Position numbers and translations under genes: made by a program. From Centropus unirufus (lineage: Eukaryota > Chordata > Aves > Cuculiformes > Centropidae), in contig VYZI01000104.1 of the NCBI GenBank assembly GCA_013397695.1, forward strand, positions 1,197,112-1,261,111: 64,000 bases of DNA. The letters run 5' to 3'. The notes beneath the pieces are model-generated. The model was given only the letters and a program-made list of their open reading frames with translations. It ran no database searches and was not told where the DNA came from. Below are positions 52,701-64,000 of this stretch, piece by piece (positions within the stretch are counted from its first letter, which is position 1; every line of letters starts with the position of its first letter).

Positions 52701-55700
52701 TTACCTTTTTCACTAAAACTGCACTAACAATGCCTCTAACAGCAAAGAGAAAAAAAAAAAAGTACATGAAATCTGGTATCTCCTTTTAGTCTATTTTCAC
52801 TATATACCTTTTCCAACTGTATTATTTACCATTAAATGATTTTATATTCAACACTTCAGAAGACATTTTCTTCTGTAACAGTTTAGTTTGTCACTCTAAG
52901 ATGCAGTTGCTGACTTTAAAGCAGAGGGGATTTGAGCAGCAGTCAGCAGAAACATCACTGCGTATAAGTAACTCCTCCATAATAAAAACAGAGAATCTAT
53001 TTAATTGGCTTAACTCTGGTAGAATCAGAGAGGTGGCAGCTAAGGGCTGTCCTCTCCTTGTAATGCAGGGACAGAGGAACATGTGGCAGCCAGTGAAAAT
53101 GAAGGGAGGCAGTAAAGTGTATGTCATGTTAATCCGTTACCTATTGCATCTGTTACAGAGATGGGGGATAAAGGGCTTTATTGAGCTATTTTTCTTATGT
53201 TTTCTAAAGCTGTTGTTGACCAGGCAAGAGAAAGAGGACATGAAGTTATTAAGGCACATTTCATATGGTTAAAAGCTCAAGTTAATGATGCCAAATAATT
53301 TTACTTCAATAATTACTGCAAATGCATCTCTATTCTCTTGGCTGAAGCTGTTTTGCCTTTAGTAACTTTCTCAGGTTGACTTTGAGATGCAAAACACTGC
53401 ACGTTTGGGTCTCAGAGGACCAGAATGATAACAGTATCATACAAAAGAGACCAGGAAGAGATCCTATAAGGTCAGTTACTCCTATCCCTTCCCCAAGGCT
53501 GAAACAGCTCTGTTAAATCAATCATGATGTTGTTTGTCTAAGGTGTTCTGAAAACCCAAATGGCTGACTTCAAATTTGCAACACCAGAGACTGATTTCTA
53601 AAAGCTCCTCTTCCTTCCTTCTACTCATTGTGTGCAGTGTTAGCATTAGCTGAGCAGGACAGCAGCAGACCCCCTTGCAGCACTAATTTTCAGATGTTTG
53701 ACACTTCAAAGCAGGATAACCACATGGTTCCTCTAAACACAGGCTCCGAAATGAGGGCAGACATTTAGGACTTACAATTTGCATTCTGTAATTTTCTTTC
53801 TGTACTCTCACAATCATTTTATCATTTTTCTGCTAAACAAGGCAATGCTTAATCGTTCTGTTAACCTTCTTTGATATTCCAAGATTCTCATTTATTTCAG
53901 TCCCTCACAGCTTAAAGGCAATAGTGAATAAAGCCCCATGGAATACTCCTAATGAAAGTCCAATGAATTTAAACCAGCCTCCATCCTACTAATGCAATAT
54001 ATACCATAGGATTCATGTAAAATACTACCAGGCATATTCATACCAACAAATGGTTTTGGCTCATGCAAAACTTTCACACTGCAATAAAATGTGTTCATTT
54101 GCAAAGCTGAAGTCACGGACTGACGTGCTAGAGCTGGAGACTGAGAAGAGTGTATGCCAGCCTCTTCCCTTTTCCAAGTCTTGATTTTCCTATCACAGCT
54201 AAGAATTGAATACGGAATGAACTGAAAAAATCATTTTTCCATCACACCAGAGCAATGGCTTCTACCAGTGGCTGCTCACATGGGAAGTTTTCAGAGATCC
54301 TTAAATGCCAAGAAGGCCTTAGTGATAGTAAAACCAAACAGAGGGGTTTAACAGATAGTAAAACCAGTATTTTTCCTTTTTTGTGTTGTGGTAGAATTAA
54401 CTGTCTTCAAGGTGTCTAAAATAACAGCAATGTTTTTTCTTGAAAAAGAGTGGTGTTGACATTTCATTTAAAATCACCCCAAACACACTCATTTGGAGGT
54501 GATAAGAAGGTTAAAAAGTTAAAGCAGTAAGGCAAAAGCTAATGAAAAGTGAAAATTTGACCAGCTGTTGATAAAACAAATCAGTCATGGTACAACCATG
54601 GGCTGAGTAGATACCTTATGTACTATCAAGAGAAATAGTAATGTTCAAATATCCGTGGACCATTTTTATGCTTTCCATTGTTTTTTGGATTGTTTTTCAA
54701 AGTGACTTTGAATCAGTGCCTGTCACGTAACAGGGTCAAATATTTCCTTTGCTCAACGGGAGGAAAAAGCAAGTTCCAAACAGATTTTTGCTCTCAAATG
54801 CTTACGCATTAAGCTCTTTAGTCACTTGGATATTCTCAAATATGTTATCTCATTCTTCTGTAACAATATCTGCTAAATTATCCTGTCTGTCCCTATAAGG
54901 GAGAGAGCTTGGAGAGAGGCCAGCCACCAGCTGAGAGCTCTCCTTGCCAAGTCTGTCAAGTAAATTGATTTTTCTCCAAGGCCTTTGCACTTCTCTGAGG
55001 AAAAAGAAGCCATATATTTCATCTCCATTTTTCTCTAAGGTCTTGGAGCAAAAATCTCAAATCTGGACTAGAGGACACAAAGTGCCACCCAGACATCCAC
55101 TGGTCACCCACAAAACTTTTGGATGTTGCCTAAGTTGGGTCATCTTGACAGTACAAGCTGCTCACCTAGACAGTTTCACTGTTCTCTGCAGATTTGCTGG
55201 CCCACGGTAAGCTTTCTGGTCACTCAAGGGACCCTAGATGTCAACCAAAGTGCATAAAACTTTCATTACTCAAAAACATAGTCCAAATCCAAAGGGTGGC
55301 ATACTGCACAGCAGCAAATCATGAGCATGTCATGTATATGTCTCCTCATGCTGAAGATGAATTTTGCTATACAGCCCCCATGTCTGTTGTCCCAGCTGCT
55401 ACCAGCCCACTGTAAGCAGCATTTTGGGAATGTCTAAGGCATGTCTTTGCTCCTGGAGCTGGAAGCTTGTGGAGACAGTAATGGTGTCTGGTATCAGTGG
55501 CAGATAATGAAAGATCAGCTTTGACGGATCTTGGCGACTTCCAAAATACAAATATATTGGATTGTCTGCTTGTTCACTGCAGATATTTTTTAGGTACCAT
55601 GTTTGGTTTTTTAGTTTTCCTTACCAGCATATAACTGTTCCTCAGTTCATAAACAGTTCTGGAAATCAATAAAAATTAGTAGACTTGTAAAAAAAGTAAA

Positions 55701-58700
55701 TTGAAGAAAATTGTTGAACCAGGGTAAGCTATAACATATCACTCTGGTGCATCATTGCCTCCAGTGAAAATAACAAGGGAAGATTTATTGTGTATCCTCA
55801 AGAGTAGTAAAAGAAATTTTAAAAAAATAATTCTAAAGCCAAAGATTTTCCAACAAAAATATCTACAATTCTGCATTTGTCCAGGCAACCCTTATGACTT
55901 CTCCTGAGTTTTGCAAGGAGGGAAGCATAATAGAGACAACAGCTTTTATAACACTAGAGATGTTACAGTTCTATTTTAGGGATATAGTATACACCGGTGC
56001 TTCATACAAGCTGTGGGGAGTTAATTAATGTGACTTCTTTCATGGTCATCAGTCCCATGTGCGTAATCACTCTTTAACCTGTCCAGGGAGGGACTCTGTT
56101 CCCCAGGTCTTCAGTAAAATCCTCACCCCAGCATAGCCCTTTGCTCAGCAGCACCAAATGGGTAAATAAACTAACAAGAAGCAGCCTTGTAGCAATCCAC
56201 TTATTTTTAACATTTTAAATGATGTTGTGTGCGTAGTCTTGGCACTGCTGATATACCAGAATAACCTTTTTTGTCCCCATACTTCACATACAGATCTTCT
56301 TAGAGATTGATTCCCACGAAAAAAAGCTTTGGATAGTCTTAATATCTTTATAATAGAGCTCAATGCTAAACACGTAATGCTTTAACAGAAATATATCAGC
56401 AGTCTAAGAAAGGAAGAAAACTAACCTCTGCAAACGGTGGCCAAAATGGTTTTGTTTAAAGCATAAATGGTTTTGTCTTAATTAAATTTACACTGCCAAT
56501 TTCATTAGGACAATCCTTCTGCTTTCCCTAACTTTCATCCAGGTTTCCAGAAATGGAAGAAATAAACATATATTGCAGTGGCGCTTTCTTCACTTTGGGC
56601 TGATTTCTGCCTAAGAACTTCACTTTACCTCGTTGATGCTAGAAAGGAGAATAAGCTATGGTATGATTTACTGTACTTTGAACATTGCAAAGCTTTGAAT
56701 CCAAGATTTTGGTTTATTCTACACTAAAAACCAGATGTGCAGTCTGGGTTTGCATCTAGGCTTACATGTAAATTGACTATAGGGAGAGAAAGGGAAAGGT
56801 CCTTTCATCTGAGCATATTATCTTGGATTTTCTACCCTCTTGGTTGGAACACCAGCCTGCTAGGAGTGATCAAAATCAGGAATGGAATGACACAGATAAG
56901 AACCCATCACTGTGTATGTTACAGACTTTAAATATAAATAAAAATACATTTTACCTTAATTCTCTATGGCTCAATATAAACCCTACTATTTTCCTTACTC
57001 TTTTAAAGTACAATCTTTCTGATTTTGTCTTGCCAGGGATAGTTCCGAGTGCTCCAGGTCAAACAGTGTAATCGACCTCAGTAACACAGTTACGCTTGAG
57101 TTCCAGTAAGTCCCTCAAAAGTGGCATTGGCAGTTGATGGAAGATTTAGGGACTCATGCCTGGGCTCTGCCATTGTTGATGCAGAATAACACCGCCTGCT
57201 GCTCACAGAAGCTTCCCTCATGCAAAGATACAGCAGGAGATTAATTTTGGATGCTTAATCACTGCATATAAGGTAAGCCTCATTAGCAAAGTGCACAACC
57301 ATGCTAACAAAATTGTAACCCAGTCACTTGGAGTTTGTCTACAATAAGGGACTCCAACCCTTCCTCCCAGACTTGCACACTGCTTGTCACTATTTCCAGT
57401 CATCTGCAGACCCCAGGATCAAAGTAAGGACAATCTAAATCTATTGCACTCATTTAGCTATTAACAGGAGGCAACAGCATGGTAACTAAAAGTCGGATGC
57501 TACTGAGGCACCACAACATTTTCAATCCTTCTCCTAAGAAAAAGGCTGCTACTAAAAGAAGTATAGCGCCGTGAATTTTGGCTATCAGGGCAAGAGGCAC
57601 AAAAAGTGTAGTGCATCCAAGAGGGATGAGAAGAAAAAAATTAGCACATATGATTTGCAGTTAGCGGATGTGGACAAGTTTGTTTCCACCTGCGTATTTC
57701 AACCCACATTACAACCGCCACAAGAAATTGGATACATGGGGTTGTCTTTGCTTTGGGAAACTGGTTGTGGACATAAAGGAAAAAAACACAAATATCTTTC
57801 AGCAACAACTAACTTCTGCCAGAGCACCTTTGGGTAGGATTCATTGTGGTTTTCTGTAAATCAAAGGGACTGCACAGGGGCTGTGGCTGCTGCTGGTCCT
57901 GTCTGATGAGCAAGTCACCTACATGATGAGCTGAGAAGTGTCCCTCCCATCAAGGGAGCCCTGCAGTGTGCAGGTCTCACATCACACTCCATCCTCCTGG
58001 TCTGCATCTTCTGGAATGAGTCTGTTGTGCTGCTGAAGCCAGCCAGGGTGCTGTACCCAACATGTGTGTTTCCAAGTGTTGAATTGTTGAATGTGTTTGA
58101 TCATCTTTCACTTGAAAACAGCCACAGTTTTCACAGCCAGGGAATCACTGGTTTTCTGTGCTTCTCTCAGGTAGAAAACATCATTTCCATAATCACAGGA
58201 GGGACAGAGTACCAGGAAAAGGAGAGCACTTAACCCTAAAATATAATCATCTCCAGAAAGAAGTATCAATGGGTGTATCAAGGGATTTCAGTCATAAAGG
58301 TGGTGCTCTTTACTCCCTGATTTTCCCCTCCACTCATGACTAGTAGCTGCGAGGAATGACACTTCAAAGCCACGTGTCTTGGTCAGATATTCTCCTCACT
58401 TTTATGTGGGGCGAGTTGACCTTCCCCACCCAAAGGACAGAATAATTCACAAATCACCTCTATATTCCCATTTCATTGGTTGCATCTACCTGAGTATACA
58501 CATTCATTTAAATGCAAGGCTGATGGCATTGATTTGCCTTAAAATATAGGAGTGCTGTAACTGTAAAAAGCAACCATATGAATTGTGAGAAAAAAACGGC
58601 AGTGTGCTGATACCCCCATATCCACTAGGAATACAGATCAGAGCGCTGCAAATAGATATCCTTGAGACATCCGCTTTTCACTTGCAAAGGGAGAATATTT

Positions 58701-58805
58701 CTGCTGAGAAATAGGAGTGACCTAAACCTACCAGTAAGGAAAAAGGAGCATCCGTCTCCCACTGCCCCTTGTGGACACGGATCCAAGAGGAAAGTTGATA
58801 CTTAC
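49791..58805. other. Unique non-coding sequence
   Basis: No supported gene. It includes a poly(A) run at about 52101-52114, a purine-rich patch near 52505-52560, a CpG-containing unusual string at 52171-52248 (see findings), and a lysine-rich pair of abutting short frames at 57479-57837 (see findings). The open frame at 52901-53272 (123 codons) has no domain. Confidence 0.45.
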
Positions 58806-58922
58806 TTTCATCAAAGATCACTTCCTTGACACAGCAATAAGAAGTGTAGTTTATAACCCTGATACAGATATGCCCTAGATATCCACATTGCTCTGCTATC
58901 TGCTGTTTGCGGTATCTAAATC
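58806..58922 (-). other. Candidate exon, phase 1-1, 117 bp, unidentified
   Basis: On the minus strand a stop-free segment is preceded by CAAGCTTGCAG with a pyrimidine-leaning stretch upstream, a fair acceptor, and followed by GAAA|GTAAGT, a strong donor match. The 117-base segment is a multiple of three and both ends fall in phase 1, as in many extracellular protein modules. It would encode about 39 residues (FRYRKQQIAEQCGYLGH at the start) with four cysteines (C..C, then a CC pair) and one N-glycosylation sequon (NYT). I do not recognise the family. The surrounding open frame (58678-58983, opening at TTG) has no ATG start and no neighbouring exon was found, so this may be chance. Confidence 0.2.
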
Positions 58923-59809
58923 CTGCAAGCTTGCTGTTGACAGCAAGAGTTAACAGGGCTAATGGAGAGGGAGCAGGAGCCAAGGAGGATCCATTCCCTC
59001 AAAAATCCTTGTGAAAATTTCTGCTTTCTGTCACATACACAGGGTACTCCAAAGAGAGGTGTGCAGGTACCTCTGTGGTGTAATCCAACCAGTTCCTCCA
59101 CAGCACCTTTGTCCTCTAAAAATGCAGCCTCTAACTGACAAAAGCATGTCTGACTTTGCCTCAATGCTTCCTTTCATTATGGATTGCTCGTTATGAAAAA
59201 ACCTATTTTATGCCTGCATTTGAATAAACATGCATGATTTTAAACGCCTCCATTTGGCATTCTTTAGTGCAAATGTTAATTTTGACATTTGGCAGAATGC
59301 CATACAAATTTCCCATGCTCTCTACCTTAAGAAGTATACAAAGGAGGTAAAATATTTATAAATCACCATTGATTTAACACCACACAACAAGAAATCCATG
59401 TTTGATTTGATTCAGGTGATAGTTTGCTTCATGCTTACTAAATATGAATACAAGTAGATATTCTTTATTTTCTCTTAGGTAAGAAATCTCCAGAGATAAA
59501 CTTCATAAGTCAAGGTGCAATTTAACCTACCTGACACATCGGTAATGAATAACATTTTGTAGCTATTGAAGCTGATAGCTGTGTGTTTGCTGTTAGGAGG
59601 GCAGGAGCCAGTCATGATCTGTTCCCATCAGACAATGCCAGACCACCAAAAATTGCAGCAGCCCCAAGGCAACCAAATACTAGTTCACAATGCAAAGTAA
59701 AATTTCATCCAAATTTGCCACCATGAATCATCAACTCGTGGAGAATTCAAACTAGCTAAAAGAAAATTTTCTCTCACCACAGAACCTCATTGACCTCTGA
59801 AAATAAACT
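58923..59809. other. Unique non-coding sequence
   Basis: Nothing recognised beyond ordinary AT-rich sequence. Confidence 0.45.
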
Positions 59810-59823
59810 CCACAAGGTGGCAG
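59810..59823 (+). promoter_or_regulatory. CTCF-like motif
   Basis: CCACAAGGTGGCAG agrees with the usual CTCF core CCASYAGRKGGCRS at 13 of 14 positions, the mismatch being A at position 5. It is followed by AGGGC. CTCF is a zinc-finger protein that binds such sites at loop anchors and insulators. Occupancy cannot be told from sequence. Confidence 0.45.
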
Positions 59824-59886
59824 AGGGCAACAGTTGTTAGAAACATAGAAGTCATTTCATTAAACAGCATCACACATGGACCAAAG

Positions 59887-59900
59887 CTGCCGCCCTGTGG
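59887..59900 (-). promoter_or_regulatory. Weaker CTCF-like motif on the opposite strand
   Basis: The reverse complement reads CCACAGGGCGGCAG, which matches the CTCF core at 11 of 14 positions. It lies 63 bases to the right of the plus-strand motif and faces it. Confidence 0.25.
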
Positions 59901-62900
59901 CATAACACTTCTCCCCTGGAGATAAATCATACACGTTTAACAACTGGCCTCACAGCCTAGGGTTCAAAGTGCCTGCTCACTGCAGTCTGGAAAGACTCCA
60001 GGCAGCACGTTCATGGCCATTTGTAGCCAAAAGGCATATGAGGGAATCGAGCATGGAAGCACAGAGTCAGGTGCAATGGTTTGTGTTGTTGCTCTACTTG
60101 TTTGCCTGGCTGCTGTGAATCTCTGTAATGACCTCAGGTCTCACAGGTACCTCCAATACAGCATCTTATTTTTTACTTTTGGTAATTATGAAGTCCTGTT
60201 AGGCCATACAGGATAAAGAAAAGGATGAAACACCAGAGCCAGACAATAGCTACCTGTCTGCATGGTGGCATTTCTCATGCTAGCAAGTTGAAATGTGAAC
60301 GTGCACAGACAATTTTTACAGCTTTCTCTGAAGCACCAGGTATGGTTCTGGATGGATACACCAGTCTGGGACTTGAGGAGAAGGAAGGGAGAGCAGGGAA
60401 GCATCTCAAGGCCACTGCATAAGGTTCACAGCCCCTTCTTCTCACTCAGGCTCAGAAACCAGCCCATCATTTAGGCCATGCGCTTTCCTGGGAGAGGTAT
60501 CCCAGCTGCAAGGGACATTGTTTGCAATACACATTACTAAATGGACAACACGGAGGGCAGTTGTCCAAATCCAGGTGCTCTCTGCCCAGCATCTGTTAAC
60601 AGAAGGATGCTAACCTTTGGGATGAAACAAAGCAACCCCTGTGCCACCCAGGAAATGGCAAAACTCATATTTAAAAGTCACTTGTAAAAATATGAGAGAA
60701 ATAGAAACTGCTGAAAAAAATATGAAGCCCAAGCACTGCAGATATAATGTTTGTGGAAAAAAAATCACCACACAGTATTTTTCTTCTTCACCTCTCAAAA
60801 ATGACAAAAACTTTTCTTTCCCAAAGTATTCTTCAAGAGGTTTTTGTTTCCAAAAAAAGAAAATATTTCCACAGACAATTCTGTAGAAAGCTCATCACTG
60901 TCTCAGCAGTGGAACTGATTGCATATATAATTAGTATTTTTTCCATTCTTCAGTGACTGCAAGCTGACTTTCTTACAAGCTTCATGATATATCAAGTGAC
61001 TACACTGCAGGAAAGGATTTGCTGAAACCCACAATCAACTATGAGGTATAAATCCATCCATAATCAGCCTTCATTTTTTTCTCACTCAGGTAACCACTCC
61101 TCATTTAGTTGAGCCGAACCCAATACAGTTGAAGCTGTCTTTTGAATGTCCCAAAGCTTCACAGATCTGCCACCCTGACAGCCCAGCATATTGTCCTCAC
61201 TGTGCTGCTCAACAGTGCAGCTTCTACCGTAGGCTGTCAGCATAATGAAAAAAAGCCAGAATCTCAACAGATTTTTAAGAAGTATATATTTGGCTCAAAA
61301 TTATTGACTGTTTTATTAATTCACCTAATTTTGTATATCTGTGCATGCCTAATGCATATAACCTTATGCAGTGAGAAAATAAAGAACATAATATCCTGAG
61401 CTTTAAAAATGCGCTAAAAAAGGAGTCAGCTGTCAAAATGTTACTCTTAGAGAATGGTTTGTTTTCATAGTCTGTCACTATAATCAGATCAGTGTCTTCA
61501 TCTCACTGCACCATCCCTACATTTTGCCTTGACAGTAACGGTAGTCATAATAACAACACAAGTCAGAAAGACATCAGATACAACTCAGCAGTACAGCACA
61601 GAGTCCCCAGTGTATGGCTGTGCCCATCTGTTGCAGCTTCAAACCAGCTTCCTTGGGAACTCCCTGTGGAGAAATGTCTGCATTACTGAGGCACACAGAT
61701 GTATTTTAAATATCTGAGCTTCATTTTGAAGTCCAAAACTTCTGTGGGTTTAAACCACTGATGTTATCTTAATGCACTTACTGCTCTTGAAAACGTGTGG
61801 GAACCTTCTGAGTGTGGGGTGCAATTGATTTAATCTCCCTCAGCTCAGCTGTGCCCAGTCATTTCACCTTGTCTTTGGAATGTGCTAATTTTCAACAGTA
61901 GCTAACATGCCAGTTGTTGCCAGGCCTAAAGTACCACAATGCAAGAAAAACAGCACACACAAAGCCAACAAGCTGCTTTGAGTTCCCATTAATGACACTT
62001 CAGTGGAGATTGCAAGGGAAAGCAATGCAAGAGGATATGATTCCAGCTAAGGCACAATTGGGTATTGAAACACCCCGAAGTGATGGCTGAGGAGAGCTTT
62101 CTGGGTGGTTTAGTAACCTCATGGTTCTCGGAGAATTACATAAAATCTCCACGAAAACAAAAGAACAAAACAACAACAAAAAAAAAAGAAACTGTTGCTT
62201 GCCCTAAGTTGCTCAAGCTCCAGCAAGACTATCAGTGATAAAAACACCAAGATTCCCTTAAAAGGGGTGAGCTGCAGCTCAGACAGATAAATTTTCTTCC
62301 TGGGATCAACACAGAATCGTTTTGCTGAAAAAGGCCATGCCACAACATTTTTTAAATCTCTTCCTAGAAAAACTTGAACGAGTAGACAGCAAATAATGCA
62401 GGCAAAAAGTGGGCAAAGCTCCATGGAACTGCTGATAGCACCAGACGAGCCATTTGAAGTCTTTGGTCAAGACTTGAACTCTCAGAAGTTGCAGCAGTGC
62501 GAAATAGGTGATATTAGAATCAGATCCCATTCAATGAGTAACTAATATCTCTGAAAGAGAAGAAGGGAAGAGGTTACTCTTTGTGTGGTATTTGGGTTTG
62601 CTTATGAGAAACTCTTTAAAGATAAATTTCTCTGCACACCGATTATTTTCATACATGGATTATTTTCTGTCTTCCAGTATAGCAGGGCACCCAGTATCCA
62701 CTTATACATCTTTTGGCAGCTCTAGCACACAAGTTCAGAGCTTCCTGTACCTTTAGTTTCTTGTTAGCGATTTTCCAAGAAAAAAACTACATCCATTTGG
62801 TTTTCTTATAAACACCCCCACCATTATAATAGCTGCTATCGTCCAGCCATACTCATGGGATGCTTCTGAGTGATTAAATCCCTATGGAAAAGTCTGGAGC

Positions 62901-64000
62901 CAAGCCAGAAGTCCAGCCCAAAGAAAGAGTAAATTTCCTCAGCATAGGATCACCCTGACTACCAGCTGTAGGAGTCAATGTATTGCAGCAGGGCTGTCCT
63001 TATTTTTCAAAGTGCAATAGAAAAATTAAGCCTATTGTTCATACTTAATTTCTATTTTTTAGTGCTCTGAGATACACCTTGTTCTAGAAAGCATCTTCTT
63101 TTAACACAGACTATTCTTCTCTCACAGAGCTTCCTTTAGATTCACCATTTTCACTACTGCTTGTGGGTTTATAAAACTCATGCCACCCTTTAAACCATCC
63201 TTTTGCCACCAGATCCTGAGAGTCTCAATCAATATTCCTCTCAGTCCTCTACACAGCTCTTTTTTTCTTTAAAGTGTAGAACTCCAGAAAAGATACCAGC
63301 TTAATGCCAGAATGGCTTAAACTTTCCTCCAGCTTGGCACTGGCTAATTTTCAGTGGCAGTTGGAGGAAGCTCTGGGGAAGATCATCTATCTCTGCACTG
63401 AGATGAAGCTAGTAGAGGCAGAGGGGCAGCTCTCATTTAATCCAGCCTCCTTTCATCAGGAGCACTAAGGATTCATTTTCAAGCTCTTATGCTCTTTTGT
63501 TTAATCTTCCCTTGTCTCCCAAGTGGTCCCAGAGCAGTTTCTTTGAATTAATAGGGCTCAGTGTTAATTAACTTGGGAATAGCTCTGGAGCATACTATTT
63601 TGGAAAAGCCATGGAAGATGCTTTTCAGCCCTCTGTCCCAAAGCACCTAATGCAATAGCTTCCCTTTGCAATGCAAAATACACAGATTTATCTGATATGT
63701 TTTCATCAATCACACTCAAATAATATAGCTGAAAGCAGAGGAAAAATCACCTTTCAGAGGGTGCAAATCAGGGGACACTGGTCTCGTGGTTGGCCAGTGC
63801 ACTGGATGAGAGTGAGGGCAGCACATTCCAGAGCCACAGGCTTGAACAGAGTGAAGCGGTTGGGTGGTCATTCAAAAGGTAGTGCTTTAAATTATGTAGC
63901 TACTGGAGAAATTTGGCTGATGCTTTTACTTCCTTCTTTTGGGCTGTACTAGTGCAGCTCATTTTTTTTTTTATATTTTCTAGCTTTATGCTTTAGTTAG
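59901..64000. other. Unique non-coding sequence
   Basis: No supported gene to the end of the window. Open frames up to about 100 codons on both strands lack motifs (for example minus 62119-62424, whose Phe/Cys-rich part reflects an A-rich CAACAAAA patch at about 62155-62190). I recognise no repeat or RNA gene. Confidence 0.5.

Noticed and set aside
1..64000. CRISPR arrays, operons, tRNA or rRNA genes, endogenous retrovirus genes
   Set aside because: None seen. Composition and repeats indicate a vertebrate nuclear genome, and no regular spacer-repeat pattern, cloverleaf or retroviral coding block was recognised by eye.

Overview
This window is vertebrate nuclear DNA, most likely from a bird. 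It is AT-rich, has no operon-like gene packing and no visible CpG island. The only clear dispersed repeats are a few old, truncated CR1-type non-LTR retrotransposon pieces. I see nothing resembling primate Alu or mammalian L1 sequence. CR1 as the dominant LINE, with very low overall repeat content, points to a bird; a crocodilian or turtle is less likely. The species cannot be named from the sequence.

I find no protein-coding gene that can be supported. Open reading frames are at most about 140 codons, many begin at non-ATG codons, and they are scattered over both strands without domains. That is what chance gives in 64 kb of AT-rich DNA. The window is best read as intergenic (gene-desert) or large-intron sequence.

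Layout: 1-16.2 kb is unique AT-rich sequence with a T-tract/G-tract with G-quadruplex potential (2.7 kb), two strong inverted repeats (7.74 and 10.03 kb), a 17-bp duplication (10.73 kb) and a compact dyad (14.5 kb). At 16.25-16.87 kb lies a minus-strand CR1 reverse-transcriptase fragment. At 24.1-24.93 kb a long pyrimidine-rich strand leads into a (CTTC)n microsatellite with a 29-base assembly gap. From 25.1 to 38.3 kb the sequence is unique, with a small CA repeat, an AT-rich hairpin (29.6 kb) and an AC/AT-rich stretch (34.7 kb). At 38.34-38.55 kb is a plus-strand CR1 3' end, and at 39.12-39.30 kb a minus-strand CR1 endonuclease-region fragment. A 21-bp tandem duplication lies at 48.83 kb and an L2/CR1-like 3' tail at 49.72 kb. 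At 58.81-58.92 kb a 117-bp open segment flanked by good splice-site matches is the best candidate exon. A pair of facing CTCF-like motifs lies at 59.81-59.90 kb.

No biochemical pathway or novel defence or mobile system is visible. The items most worth testing are the candidate phase 1-1 exon, the CTCF-like pair, the L2-like tail and the pyrimidine tract with its gap.
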